Positions 43,691 through 52,818 of a stretch of DNA of 64,000 nt are shown piece by piece. The translations under genes were made by a program, and so were the position numbers. The stretch is from NCBI RefSeq assembly GCF_900699765.1, contig NZ_CAADHO010000001.1:1116001-1180000 (forward strand), given 5' to 3'. The notes below the pieces were generated by a model. The model did not search any database. It was not told the DNA's origin and saw only the letters and a program-made list of their open reading frames with translations. The first letter of the stretch is position 1. Every line of letters starts with the position of its first letter. This stretch comes from Desulfoluna butyratoxydans (GTDB lineage: Bacteria; Desulfobacterota; Desulfobacteria; Desulfobacterales; Desulfolunaceae).

Positions 43691-43868
43691 CCCCAACAAA
43701 AAACGCCCCGCCAACACCGACGGAGCGCCCCCATTCACCATTCACCCTTTAACCTTTCGCCCTTAGCCCTTCGCCTCCCCCACCCCAACAAAAAACGCCC
43801 CGCCAACACCGACGGAGCGCCCCCACTCACCACTCACCATTCACCCCTTCGCCCTTAGCCCTTCGCCT
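43691..43868. repeat. 92-bp tandem duplication carrying a minus-strand terminator, in a C/T-rich tract
   Basis: The segment CCCCAACAAAAAACGCCCCG (43691 on) recurs at 43783, a 92-bp period, with the following 80 bp conserved except for small changes. Each copy holds a minus-strand hairpin, CGCTCCG with CGGGGCG (one G-U), followed by TTTTTTG, an intrinsic terminator for the leftward DMT gene. The surrounding 43620-43900 is low-complexity (repeats of TTCGCCCTTAGC and TTTAGCC). It extends into the last 20 codons of the DMT gene. Confidence 0.8.
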
Positions 43869-44767
43869 TTAGCCTTTAGCCTTTGACCTTCCCCCTTCCC
43901 CATCTTCCACCTCTCCGACACCACCATCCCCAGAAGAATCAGCGCCGCCCCCCCGTACTCCATGCGTCCCATGGCCTCACCGGCCAGGACCCAGGCAAAC
44001 AGGGCGGCAAAGACCGGCTCCAGGCAGAAGATCAGGGCGGTATCCGAAGGGGAGACCCATTTCTGGACCGTGGTCTGGATGAGAAAGGGAAGGACAGTGG
44101 CCAGAAAGGAGCACAAAATCAGGGCCACGGCGATCTCCGGTTTCCAGGAGAACAGGGGCTGGCCCTTGGCAAGGGCCGCGCCTCCGCAGAGCACGCCGAT
44201 GGTTCCCAGCTGGATCACGGCAAGCCAGTAGCTGTCGCACCGAGACGCATAGCGGCCGGTGTAGAGGATGTGCAGGGCGAAAAACACGGAGCAGGCCAGG
44301 GCAAGGAGGTCGCCCCGGTTCACATGGCCGAGGCCTTCCCCGCCCAGGAGGCCGCACATCAGGTAGATCCCGCCCACGGCCAGGACAGCGCCCACGGCCT
44401 TGGGGGCTTCCAGGCGGCGCTTGAGCAGGGGCACGGCCAGGATGGGCACCCACACCACGTTCAGGCCCGTCAGAAAGGCGGTATTGGATGCGGTGGTGTC
44501 GATGAGGGCCACGGTCTGGAGGGCATAGCCCATCACCACCAGCCCCCCCAGAAGCACGCCGCGCCCCAGGGTGTAGGTGTTCAGGGGAGCCTTGGCCAGG
44601 GGCCGCGCCACAAACAGAAGCCCAAAGGCCAGAAGGAACCGCTGGGCAAGGAAAAAGGCAACCGGGACATCGTCCAGCGCCTCCTTGATCACGGTAAAGG
44701 TCATCCCCCAGAAAAAGGCCACCAGGACCAACCCGGCCATGCCCACGAGACGTTTGTTGCCGTTCAT
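43841..44767 (-). CDS. DMT superfamily (EamA) exporter
   Basis: 308 residues with ten predicted membrane helices in two EamA halves (LVAFFWGMTFTVIKEALDDV in the first, LVALACSVFFALHILYTGRY-like in the second, AALFAWVLAGEAMGRMEYGG near the end). Family members export amino acids or other metabolites. The last residues (GKGEGQRLKAKGEGLRAKG) are encoded by the C/T-rich repeat tract downstream, so the natural C-terminus has been replaced or extended by repeat sequence. Confidence 0.9.
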   Translation of the reverse strand: MNGNKRLVGMAGLVLVAFFWGMTFTVIKEALDDVPVAFFLAQRFLLAFGLLFVARPLAKAPLNTYTLGRGVLLGGLVVMGYALQTVALIDTTASNTAFLTGLNVVWVPILAVPLLKRRLEAPKAVGAVLAVGGIYLMCGLLGGEGLGHVNRGDLLALACSVFFALHILYTGRYASRCDSYWLAVIQLGTIGVLCGGAALAKGQPLFSWKPEIAVALILCSFLATVLPFLIQTTVQKWVSPSDTALIFCLEPVFAALFAWVLAGEAMGRMEYGGAALILLGMVVSERWKMGKGEGQRLKAKGEGLRAKG

Positions 44768-45176
44768 GCATCACTCCATCAAAAGTCAACTGCCTGTATA
44801 TCAACGCTGCTCTGTGCCGGGCCCCCTAAAGCGCCCCGCAAAAACGCACCCGGCCCCTCCCATGCACCATGGAAGGGGCCCGAAGGAATTGAGTCTACAC
44901 CATCTTTGGCCGTGGCCGTTAACCAATTTTCATCCCGTCGTCCATGGCGGTGGACCGATTGACACCAACATGCCGATCTGATAGTTTATTTCCTAGTCTA
45001 TCAACCCGCAGATCCTGCCCTACAGCCCAGGATTTCGAGCCCAAGACACACCGGGACGGATTCACGCCAGAATTCCTGCATCGTAACCCACCGGGATACC
45101 GCTGCAAAACCGGATTTTTCATTTTCCCCGAGCCACAAGGGGATTCACGCGTCATTCTAAGGTGGTAACCGAATCG
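44768..45176 (+). promoter_or_regulatory. Divergent intergenic region with promoter of the PATAN-DUF1566 gene
   Basis: A rightward promoter reads TTGACA (44959-44964), 17 bp, TAGTTT (44982-44987), leaving a leader of about 180 nt. A 13-bp hairpin with one mismatch (GGCCCCT-C-CCATG, CAC, CATGG-A-AGGGGCC, about 44852-44880) lies in the middle and could be an operator or RNA structure. No gene is visible. Confidence 0.5.
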
Positions 45177-47381
45177 ATGAAGATTGAAGTTGGAGGCCAG
45201 ATACAGGGGATTTCCCTCAGCTCATTCCTGCAGATCGTCCAGATGGACAAGACGTCCTGCACGCTGAAAATCTACGCCAATGATGACGTCGGCTACCTCT
45301 GGATCAACGACGGCAACCTCGTGGCCGCCGAATCCGGAGCCCTCCACGGCCTCGACGCAGTGTACGAAATCATCTGCTGGGACGACACCGTCATTGTCAT
45401 CGACAACGCCCCGGCCCCCGAGCACAACATCACCACCCCCCTTCTCACCATCCTCATGGAGGGCCTCAAACTCCGGGACGACAAGGCGGCCAAAGCCGCC
45501 GCAGAGGGGCCCCCGCCAGCCCCCGCCCGCACAGCCCCTTCCGTGGACGACCAGATCGCCATGGAATTTGTCATGGAGGAAAAACCCGAGCCCGCGGCTC
45601 CTCCGGGTGATCTCCCTCCCCTTCCGGACATGCCCTCCATGCCGGATGCGACACCGCCTGCCATGCCGGTGACCGCCTCGTTGTCCCCGGGCGTGGACCT
45701 GGGCCTGGACGAAGAGCCGATGGACGAGGAAGCCGAGGAAGAGGGCGACGGATCCTGGGTCTATGAGTACGAAGACGAGGATCAGGAAGAGCCGTCCAGC
45801 CCCATTCGAACCATTCTCATCGTCTTTCTTGCCTGTGTGATCATCGGCGGCGGTGCCTTCGGAGGCTACATCTGGTACCGTGCCCACACCCTGGAAACGG
45901 AATTCAACACCCTCATGACCGACCTGGCCTCCATGAAGCAGTTCCGGCAGCAGAAGACCCTTCTGGAATCCTATCTGAACAGCCATGTTATCAACCGGTT
46001 CACCCTGCAGGTCACCGAGCGCCTCAACGAGGCCAACGCCCTGATGGAGATGGACCGCCACATCGACACCCTGCCCCGGGACGGGGAGTTCATCGACACC
46101 TCCGTGGGCATGATGAAGGCACACCTGAAGGCGAATCAGGGCACGCCCTTTGCCACGGCCATCCGCCTCAAGATCAAGAGCCTTCCCGCCCAGCTGGACG
46201 ACCTGGACTACCAGACACTCCGCCAGGCAGAAGACCGGAGCGCCCAGGAGCGCCTGGGGCTCTACCGGGCCTATCTCTCGGATCACCCCGACGGCAAGCA
46301 CATCCGACCGGTCACCAACCTGGTGGCTTCGGTGAGCGACGACTATTACCTGATGCTCAAAAGCAAGGCACCCACCTGTTACAAAACGGAAAACTGGGAG
46401 CCCTGCATTGCCCTTGCCGACACATTCACCGCCGAGTTCCCCGAAGACAGCCGCTTCAACGAAGTGTGGCTGATGCGCGGCGAGATGATCGACACCATCG
46501 AGTTCAGCAGGCTGCGGCGTGAGACCGCGGGCCTCTCCTTTGAAAATGCCCGGTCCATGTACATCGCCTTCCTCCAGAACAACCCCCACACCACCCAGGC
46601 CTCGGAGATCAGAAAAGAGATCGCTTCCCTCGCCCGGAAAGCCGACCAGCAGGGGCAGTGGAAAGAGGTCAGGGCGGTTGCGGACAACCCCAAGAACCCC
46701 ATCTCTGTTCGCATTCAGGAGGTGGAGCTCTACATGGACCGCTACCCGGACGGCGCCTTTATCAAGGAGGCCCGTACCTTAAAGGGTGAGCTGGAATCCC
46801 AGAGGGGGCGCCTCCTGGCAGAGGAACAGGCCTCCCGCCAGACCCTCCTGGCCCGCCAGGCTGAGGCCCGGCGCCTGGAAGAAGAGAAGAATCGCCTCCT
46901 GGCCCAACAGCAGGCCCAGGCCGAAGCCCGGCGCAGGCAGGAGGCTGCCGCGCGGATTGCCGCACGGGAAGCCGAAATCCGCACCCTTCTCCGGGACAAG
47001 GGCAACCGATTCGTGGACCACAGGAACGGCACCTTCACGGACACCCAGTCCGGCCTCACCTGGATGATCCTGGACTCCAGGAACTCAGGGAATGGGTGCA
47101 TGCCCTTTGCCTCGGCCAAGGCCTGGGTGGAGCGCCTCTCCATCGGCGGATTCACCGACTGGCGCATCCCCCTGCCCAACGAGCTGGCCCTGCTATACAA
47201 CGGCAAGCCCTACTACCCCACCAGCGGGGCCCCGTGGTACTGGACATCGGAACTGGAGACCGGAGCCTGGGGCACCAGCACCGAGGCCGTCACCTTCAAC
47301 CCCAACAACAAAGAGACCTACATTCGGGAGTCCCATCCCCTCACCGGCTGCGGCTTTGTTCACGCCGTTCGCACCCCTTGA
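45177..47381 (+). CDS. PATAN (DUF4388)-transmembrane-DUF1566 protein
   Basis: 734 residues from ATG 45177, behind AAGGTGG (a GTG at 45162 is possible). Residues 1-100 are a PATAN/DUF4388 domain (IQGISLSSFLQIVQMDKTSC), usually part of cytoplasmic signalling proteins. An acidic Pro-rich linker follows, then one membrane helix (TILIVFLACVIIGGGAFGGYIW, near residue 220). Next come helical repeats, a Gln/Arg-rich coiled coil (about 560-610), and a C-terminal DUF1566/Lcl domain (FTDTQSGLTWMILDSRNSG, FTDWRIPLPNELALL). It therefore links an intracellular input domain with a periplasmic domain of the type also seen in Legionella collagen-like adhesin. Monocistronic with its own terminator. Confidence 0.82.
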   Translation: MKIEVGGQIQGISLSSFLQIVQMDKTSCTLKIYANDDVGYLWINDGNLVAAESGALHGLDAVYEIICWDDTVIVIDNAPAPEHNITTPLLTILMEGLKLRDDKAAKAAAEGPPPAPARTAPSVDDQIAMEFVMEEKPEPAAPPGDLPPLPDMPSMPDATPPAMPVTASLSPGVDLGLDEEPMDEEAEEEGDGSWVYEYEDEDQEEPSSPIRTILIVFLACVIIGGGAFGGYIWYRAHTLETEFNTLMTDLASMKQFRQQKTLLESYLNSHVINRFTLQVTERLNEANALMEMDRHIDTLPRDGEFIDTSVGMMKAHLKANQGTPFATAIRLKIKSLPAQLDDLDYQTLRQAEDRSAQERLGLYRAYLSDHPDGKHIRPVTNLVASVSDDYYLMLKSKAPTCYKTENWEPCIALADTFTAEFPEDSRFNEVWLMRGEMIDTIEFSRLRRETAGLSFENARSMYIAFLQNNPHTTQASEIRKEIASLARKADQQGQWKEVRAVADNPKNPISVRIQEVELYMDRYPDGAFIKEARTLKGELESQRGRLLAEEQASRQTLLARQAEARRLEEEKNRLLAQQQAQAEARRRQEAAARIAAREAEIRTLLRDKGNRFVDHRNGTFTDTQSGLTWMILDSRNSGNGCMPFASAKAWVERLSIGGFTDWRIPLPNELALLYNGKPYYPTSGAPWYWTSELETGAWGTSTEAVTFNPNNKETYIRESHPLTGCGFVHAVRTP

Positions 47382-47498
47382 CCCGGATATTTTAGGAACG
47401 GCAAGAAAACCGACAAGCAAACGCCCTTTCACACGTTGTAATTTATCATTTCAACCATCTGAATATTCCCCAATAATTTCCCGCGCCCCCCGCACATT

Positions 47499-47550
47499 GC
47501 GTTGGACGGGCCCTTTTCCCCGGACATATCCGGGCCAACGCTTTTGTTTG
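47499..47550 (+). terminator. Terminator after the PATAN-DUF1566 gene
   Basis: GCGTTGG (47499-47505) pairs with CCAACGC (47535-47541) around an inner CCCGGA/TCCGGG stem, followed by TTTTGTTTG. It lies within the 311-nt spacer 47382-47692, where I see no gene. Confidence 0.75.
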
Positions 47551-47692
47551 ACACCCTCCTTCAAGTGTGAAAAAGTTTTTGCCCAAGGGCCTTGCCCGCC
47601 TCCCCTGCCACACCGTGCGCGCCACGGGGAGTTCCCACCATTCGGTCTGTTATGCGAAGCCGCCATTAAAAAAATACTTTTAGGAGGGTTGC

Positions 47693-47995
47693 ATGCCACA
47701 CGATCACGATCATCATCATCATCACGACCACCACCACAGCCACGGTCACAGCCACGACCACGACCACCAGAATGACTCCGCCCCCCTTTCCCTTCAGGAA
47801 CAGCTGGCCACCCTGCTCACCCACTGGGTCAATCACAACGACGCCCACAAGGGCAATTACCTCACATGGGCAGAACGTGCCCGGGAAGGAGGCTACGATG
47901 GCGTATGCCGACTGCTGGAAGAGGTTGTAGAGCTCACCGAGACGGTCTCGGAAAAACTCAAAGAGGCTCAAAAGGAGGTCGACACCGCCCCATGA
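47693..47995 (+). CDS. His-rich small protein, predicted metal-binding
   Basis: 100 residues. The first 26 are almost only His and Asp (MPHDHDHHHHHDHHHSHGHS), a metal-binding or storage tail. The rest is a helical domain (LQEQLATLLTHWVNHNDAHK, then CRLLEEVVELTETVSEKLKE) with its own conserved-looking HNDAHK motif. A strong RBS (AGGAGGG) precedes the ATG. It overlaps the PrmA-like gene by 4 nt (ATGA). I recognise no characterised family; nickel, zinc or cobalt handling is likely. Confidence 0.8.
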   Translation: MPHDHDHHHHHDHHHSHGHSHDHDHQNDSAPLSLQEQLATLLTHWVNHNDAHKGNYLTWAERAREGGYDGVCRLLEEVVELTETVSEKLKEAQKEVDTAP

Positions 47996-48846
47996 CGCCT
48001 CCTGTCTCCGACATGAAAAAAGCGCACCCGAAGGCCTCGGATGCGCTTTTTATCTATTACATCGAAGGGGTGATCCACCCGGCCACGCCCGTGGATCATC
48101 CCGATTTCCTCGGCAACTGGGTGGAGGACGCCTCCACCTTCCTCTTTTTCGGGAGCCCCGCCGACGAGGAGGTTGAGCGCCTTACCCGAAACGCTCCCCA
48201 CCTCACCCTCATCGACCGCTACGACATGACCTACGACCAGTGGCAGGGAGGAGACGCCGAGCCCTTCACCGCCGGGCCCCTTACCGTCCGGCCCTTTGGG
48301 CGGGGTGCAGCCCCCGCTGGCGCACCCGGCCCGGACGAAATCTTCCTCGATGCCGGGGTGGTCTTCGGCAACGGGGCGCACCCCACCACCAGCTGCTGCC
48401 TCTCGCTGCTGGCAGACATGGGCCCGGGCCTTTCCGGCAAAATCGTTCAGGATCTGGGCACGGGAACCGGACTTCTGGCCCTGGGCGCGGCGCGCCTTGG
48501 AGCGAGCCGGGTCCTGGCCGTGGACCTGAACCATCTGGCCGTACGCACCACCCATGAAAATGCCCGGGTCAACGGGCTCTCGCACCGAATCCTGGCCGTC
48601 CAGGGACGTGCCGAGGAGCTGGTGCACGCACCGGCGGATCTTGTGGTGGCCAACATCCACTACGACATCATGAAGCACCTGGTTGTCTCGGAGGGGTTTC
48701 TCGGAAAACGGGAGGCGATCCTCTCCGGCCTTCTCACCACCGAAGCCGGAAAGATCGAGGCACAGCTCGTCTCACAGGGGTACACCATTGCCGCCCACCA
48801 TGCTCAGGATGGGATCTGGCACACCTTTCACGTAAAAAGAGGGTAA
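47992..48846 (+). CDS. PrmA-like SAM-dependent methyltransferase
   Basis: 284 residues from ATG 47992, overlapping the stop of the His-rich gene. The N-terminal half is a PrmA-like variable domain; the C-terminal half is a Rossmann methyltransferase. Motifs are FGNGAHPTTSCCLSLLA, motif I VQDLGTGTGLLALGAARLGA, VLAVDLNHLAVRTTHENA and VVANIHYDIMKHL in place of the N-P-P-Y motif. It is nearest to ribosomal protein L11 methyltransferase PrmA, but the coupling to a His-rich metal protein leaves the true substrate open. Its 3' end overlaps the convergent kinase gene by 19 nt. Confidence 0.82.
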   Translation: MTPPVSDMKKAHPKASDALFIYYIEGVIHPATPVDHPDFLGNWVEDASTFLFFGSPADEEVERLTRNAPHLTLIDRYDMTYDQWQGGDAEPFTAGPLTVRPFGRGAAPAGAPGPDEIFLDAGVVFGNGAHPTTSCCLSLLADMGPGLSGKIVQDLGTGTGLLALGAARLGASRVLAVDLNHLAVRTTHENARVNGLSHRILAVQGRAEELVHAPADLVVANIHYDIMKHLVVSEGFLGKREAILSGLLTTEAGKIEAQLVSQGYTIAAHHAQDGIWHTFHVKRG

Positions 48847-50513
48847 TACTGGTCCCTTTCCGTGTGGTCGTTCATCTCATCGACCTGTTCGGCGGGAATT
48901 TCAAAAAAGAGGTGGGTGCCGTCACCGGGGGTGGACTCGATGCGTGCCCTCCCCTTGATGAGCCTCACCCGGTTCTCCATGCCCCTTAATCCCATGCGCT
49001 TCTCCCTGAGGACCTCATCCATGCGACGGGCCACATCAAAGCCCTTGCCGTCGTCATCGATGCGCAGGATCACGTGGGGGTGGGCCGCCACCAGCCGGAT
49101 AATCACACCGTCGGCACCGGCATGTTTACGCACGTTGTTCAGGGCCTCCTGGATAATCCGCTGGATGTGATGCTGCTGCTCCTTGTCCAGGTTCACATTG
49201 TGCATCCCGGCCGTGTAGAAATCCACGGAGATCCCGAACCGCTCGCTGAACTCGTCGCAGTAGTTGTAGATGGTGTCCACCAGGCTCATGTTGCCCGTGG
49301 TGGGGGGCTGCAGCTCGTAGGCCATCTCACGGACCGTGTTGATGGAACTCTGGAGGATCCCTGAAAACCCGCTGACGGTCTTTTCAAACTCCGACGGGGA
49401 TTTCCGGGCCGCGTCCACCAGGGTGTCGCAGCTGATCTTCAGGGTGGCCAGCTCCTGGGCCACGTTGTCGTGCAGGTCGTAGGCAATGCGCTGGCGTTCG
49501 CCTTCCTGGGCCAGAACCAGCTCTCCGGTAAGGGTCCGGATGCTCTGCTCGGCGTCCTTTAACGGGGTGATGTCATGGGAGTAGAAGGCCACCTGCTCCA
49601 CCACGCCCCGGATGTCGAACACCGGGTAGATGACGTTGGAGAGAACCAGGCCGTTGTTGTCGTCTTCAAAACGCACGGGGTGACCGCTTTTCACAACGGC
49701 CTTCACCTGCTTGCGTCGAAATCGGGCCAGGTCCCGGGAAAAGAAGTCGTAAAAATGTTTGCCCTTGGCGTGGTTCTGACTGATCTTGAGCCGACGGGAA
49801 AAGGAGCTGTTGATGGCCAGAATCTTGCCTTCGGTGTCCAGCAGCGCCGCCGAATCGGTGGTGGCGTTGAGAAGGGCCGAGGCCAGGGCCTCCCTTTTCT
49901 TGAGCTCCATGGTCAGCTCCACCTGGCGCATGGAGCTGATGAAGAGCCCCTCCACGGTTTTTAAAAACCGGGTAATCATCTCCTCGGGCCACAGGTACTC
50001 TTCCTCCGGCCCACCGAACAGGAAAATCCCCCCCTCTTTGCCGTCCCGGCTGTTGAGGTAGAGCCCCACCAGGGCCCTGAAGCCCCGGGCCGTCAAAAAC
50101 TGCCGCTGCTCGAAATTCAAGTCCGCCAGCTCTGATTTTTGACTCAGAATCAGGATTTTCTCTTCACGCATGGGGGGAAGGAAAACGGAAAAGGCCTGGG
50201 GCGAGATGGGCTCGAAACTCCCTTCGGGGTCCTCCTCGGAGATCCACTCGAAAAACAGGATGCATTCATCCTGGCCCCGGGGCACCAGAAAGGCGATGCC
50301 CCGCTTGGCCCCGGCAAACCGGGCCACCCGTTTCAAGGCCTTTTCGATAACGTCTCCGGTCCACTCCCCCGTCACGTTCATGAAATCGGACGAGACCGAG
50401 GCAAGCATCCGATCCAGTGCCCTTCGGTCCTTGATCTCCTCCCGAAGTGCTTCGTTTTCGGTGATGATATCGGCCAGGGACTGGCCTGTCGGCAGTTGAA
50501 TCACTTCCGTCAT
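48828..50513 (-). CDS. Orphan cytoplasmic sensor histidine kinase (GAF-PAS-HisKA_3)
   Basis: 561 residues from ATG 50513, behind GGAGGAAA. No membrane helix is visible. A GAF-like domain (about 30-200) is followed by a PAS domain (about 215-325; LLDTEGKILAINSSFSRRLK). A NarX/DegS-type dimerisation domain comes next, with phospho-His in RQRIAYDLHDNVAQELATLK, then a HATPase_c domain (IIQEALNNVRKHAGADG, IDDDGKGFD, GLRGMENRV). It phosphorylates a LuxR-type response regulator, but none is adjacent. It converges on, and overlaps by 19 nt, the PrmA-like gene. Confidence 0.9.
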   Translation of the reverse strand: MTEVIQLPTGQSLADIITENEALREEIKDRRALDRMLASVSSDFMNVTGEWTGDVIEKALKRVARFAGAKRGIAFLVPRGQDECILFFEWISEEDPEGSFEPISPQAFSVFLPPMREEKILILSQKSELADLNFEQRQFLTARGFRALVGLYLNSRDGKEGGIFLFGGPEEEYLWPEEMITRFLKTVEGLFISSMRQVELTMELKKREALASALLNATTDSAALLDTEGKILAINSSFSRRLKISQNHAKGKHFYDFFSRDLARFRRKQVKAVVKSGHPVRFEDDNNGLVLSNVIYPVFDIRGVVEQVAFYSHDITPLKDAEQSIRTLTGELVLAQEGERQRIAYDLHDNVAQELATLKISCDTLVDAARKSPSEFEKTVSGFSGILQSSINTVREMAYELQPPTTGNMSLVDTIYNYCDEFSERFGISVDFYTAGMHNVNLDKEQQHHIQRIIQEALNNVRKHAGADGVIIRLVAAHPHVILRIDDDGKGFDVARRMDEVLREKRMGLRGMENRVRLIKGRARIESTPGDGTHLFFEIPAEQVDEMNDHTERDQYYPLFT

Positions 50514-51146
50514 GATTTCCTCCAACTCGTGTCGAGCGTGTCAGGGGCCATCGAAGGGAAAGAGACAATACTCCCATCAACCTTGAAAAAGGAACCGGCG
50601 AGCCGGTACAAACGGAATGTTACTTGGAAAGACTCGATTCGACTCGAGGAGAAAAGATGAAACACACCAGAGGTTCATGTGATGACCTCAGACATAGTAT
50701 ATAATCATCATGGTGTCAACATCGTATCCACTGGTTAACCATTTTAACGCACTGATTCAAATAAAGAATTGCCATTCACCGCGAACTCAAACGCCTGACA
50801 GGCACCTTAAAAAGGAACATATCGAAAAATCCATCCAACACGCCCGCCCGGAATTTAACCCACTGAAACGGCTCACGATGAAGCCCCAATACAAAAAAAT
50901 GAAGTTAGAATATTTGTAAGGAATCCGCCGAAACGTCAGGCCGCGGGCAATCCCGCCGCCATGGTTCCTTGGGACGCCGCCTTGGAAAAGGCGTTCTCTC
51001 GCCCAAAACAATCTGATATAATATCAAGACTATACCATACCACCATTCGTCTTCAGCCCCATTCCGGCCGTTTCCGGAGACACACCGATCCGCCGGGCAC
51101 CCACCCGACAAACCGCTTTCTGCATCCAGCCCAGGGAGGCTGCACC
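50514..51146 (+). promoter_or_regulatory. Intergenic region with a palindromic promoter element
   Basis: A 633-nt AT-richer spacer upstream of the DUF1254 cluster. A consensus -10 hexamer TATAAT lies inside the palindrome TGATATAATATCA (51014-51026), 120 nt before the first small gene. The -35 is weak. Short open frames here (for example 50710-50919) lack ribosome sites and recognisable sequence. Confidence 0.45.
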
Positions 51147-51314
51147 ATGGCCCACCCGAACCGTCGGTCTTTGGTTTTCGTCGCGTGCCTTACCCTTTGC
51201 CTTTTCTTCCCGGGAACTGCCCTTGCCATGGAAAAAAGGTCGTCCGCCGACGACCTCATCGCGGCAGCCCACCCCATAGAGCAGACCAAGACAAAAGGAG
51301 ACCAGCCATGCTGA
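51147..51314 (+). CDS. 55-residue exported peptide upstream of the DUF1254 lipoprotein
   Basis: An ATG at 51147 preceded by GGGAGG at 8-nt spacing opens a 55-codon frame with an obvious signal peptide (RRSLVFVACLTLCLFFPGTALA) and a short mature part (MEKRSSADDLIAAAHPIEQT, then KTKGDQPC). The stop overlaps the start of the next gene by 7 nt, suggesting translational coupling. It could be a small periplasmic protein, or a leader whose translation controls the lipoprotein gene. I recognise no family. Confidence 0.65.
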   Translation: MAHPNRRSLVFVACLTLCLFFPGTALAMEKRSSADDLIAAAHPIEQTKTKGDQPC

Positions 51315-52765
51315 AAAGGTATTTCGCAGTGCTCTTGATTCCCCTTATGTGTGCTGCATGCACCCATGGAACCCAGCCAGCAAGCCAAGAGGCATATGGT
51401 GTGGCCCATGTCGAAACGGTCAACGGGATCCCCACCCCGGCGTCCTCCACAACCCTTTACGAGGCCATGGATTATTACGGTGCCGTGCTGGCCTATCTCT
51501 GGGCCATGCCCGCCATGGGCCTGAAGGGCTGGGAAAACGCCAACGTGGACATGGGGGCCGACCCGAGCCTGGACGGCCGGATCTGCCTCTACCAGGGCTA
51601 TGACGGTGCCGCCGGTATCCTGACCCCCAACACGGAGGTCACCTACGTGATCTCCTTTGTGGACACCCATGTCCATGGCCCTGCGGTCTGGGTCATTCCC
51701 CCGGGCAGCACCGCCGGATATGTGGGAGACCAGTGGCAACGGCCCATCCTGGATACGGGGGTCACCGGACCGGACCGGGGAGAAGGCGTCAAGCTGCTTA
51801 TTGTCGGCCCTGAAAACGAGGTGCCGGACCATGACGGCAGCTACACGGTGGTGGAATCCCCCACCAACGTGGTCTGGCTGGGCACCCGGAACATGGCCCC
51901 CAAGGGCCCGGAACATGACCGCATCAACGCGGCGTTTGATTCCTATCCCTTTGGCAGCCCGAAGCTTGCGGATCGAGTAAAGTTCCAAAAAGGCACAGGC
52001 GCCTTCAAGCAGTACCAGCCCCACGGCATGGCCTTCTGGGAGAACCTCAACGCCATGGTGCAGCGAGAGGTAATGGCCGACCGAGATCTCTTCTTCTACG
52101 CCATCCTGCAAAACCTGGGCATCGAAAAGGGCAAGCCGTTCAGCCCCTCACCGGAGCAGATAAGCCTGCTGGAGGAGGCCGAGCGGGTCGGGTATCTCAT
52201 GGCGGTCAACAACAGCTTTAAAAAACGCATCGACGGCGCCCGGTACTACCCGGACAGGCGCTGGTATGTGGCGCTGATCAACACCCCCGACCAGGTTCAG
52301 CCCACCCACGGAGAGCTCTTCGAAAGGGCGTCGTGGTTCCATGAAGCCATCGGCTCCACCCGGGCCATGAAGCTGTCGAAACCGGGCCCGGGAAGCACCT
52401 ACCTGGGCCAGTACGAAGACAGCCAGGGCATTGGATTCGACGGCGGAAAAAACTACAGGCTCGTGGTGCCCGCCGACGTCCCTGCGGGTCAGTTCTGGGC
52501 CCTCACCGTCTATGAGAGCGACTCCCGCACCCTGATCCGAAACCAGCAGAAAAAAGCAGAAATCAACTCCCTGAACAACGTGACGGCAAACGATGACGGC
52601 ACCACCACCCTTTACATCGGCCCCGATTCCCCTAAAGGCATGGAGAGCAACTGGATACAAACAGCCCAAGGCCAGAACTGGTTCACCTACTTCAGGCTGT
52701 ACGAACCCCGTCAGCCGTACTTCGACAAATCCTGGGTGCTAAACGACATTGAGCAGATGCCATAA
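51308..52765 (+). CDS. DUF1254/DUF1214 domain lipoprotein
   Basis: 485 residues from ATG 51308, with lipobox LMCAAC. The DUF1254 region (about 40-170; [40 protein letters not shown]) is followed by the C-terminal DUF1214 region ([37 protein letters not shown]). These two-domain proteins are widespread in proteobacterial envelopes and have no established biochemical function. The start lies inside the preceding small gene. An outer-membrane beta-barrel-type gene follows. Confidence 0.9.
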   Translation: MLKRYFAVLLIPLMCAACTHGTQPASQEAYGVAHVETVNGIPTPASSTTLYEAMDYYGAVLAYLWAMPAMGLKGWENANVDMGADPSLDGRICLYQGYDGAAGILTPNTEVTYVISFVDTHVHGPAVWVIPPGSTAGYVGDQWQRPILDTGVTGPDRGEGVKLLIVGPENEVPDHDGSYTVVESPTNVVWLGTRNMAPKGPEHDRINAAFDSYPFGSPKLADRVKFQKGTGAFKQYQPHGMAFWENLNAMVQREVMADRDLFFYAILQNLGIEKGKPFSPSPEQISLLEEAERVGYLMAVNNSFKKRIDGARYYPDRRWYVALINTPDQVQPTHGELFERASWFHEAIGSTRAMKLSKPGPGSTYLGQYEDSQGIGFDGGKNYRLVVPADVPAGQFWALTVYESDSRTLIRNQQKKAEINSLNNVTANDDGTTTLYIGPDSPKGMESNWIQTAQGQNWFTYFRLYEPRQPYFDKSWVLNDIEQMP

Positions 52766-52818
52766 GCACCGGACTGACAGCCACAATAAAACGATGGAAT
52801 AAAACGGAGGGAACCACA

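Noticed and set aside
50710..50919. Small open frame of 69 codons in the spacer before the DUF1254 cluster
   Set aside because: No RBS, no signal peptide, and composition typical of non-coding AT-rich DNA.
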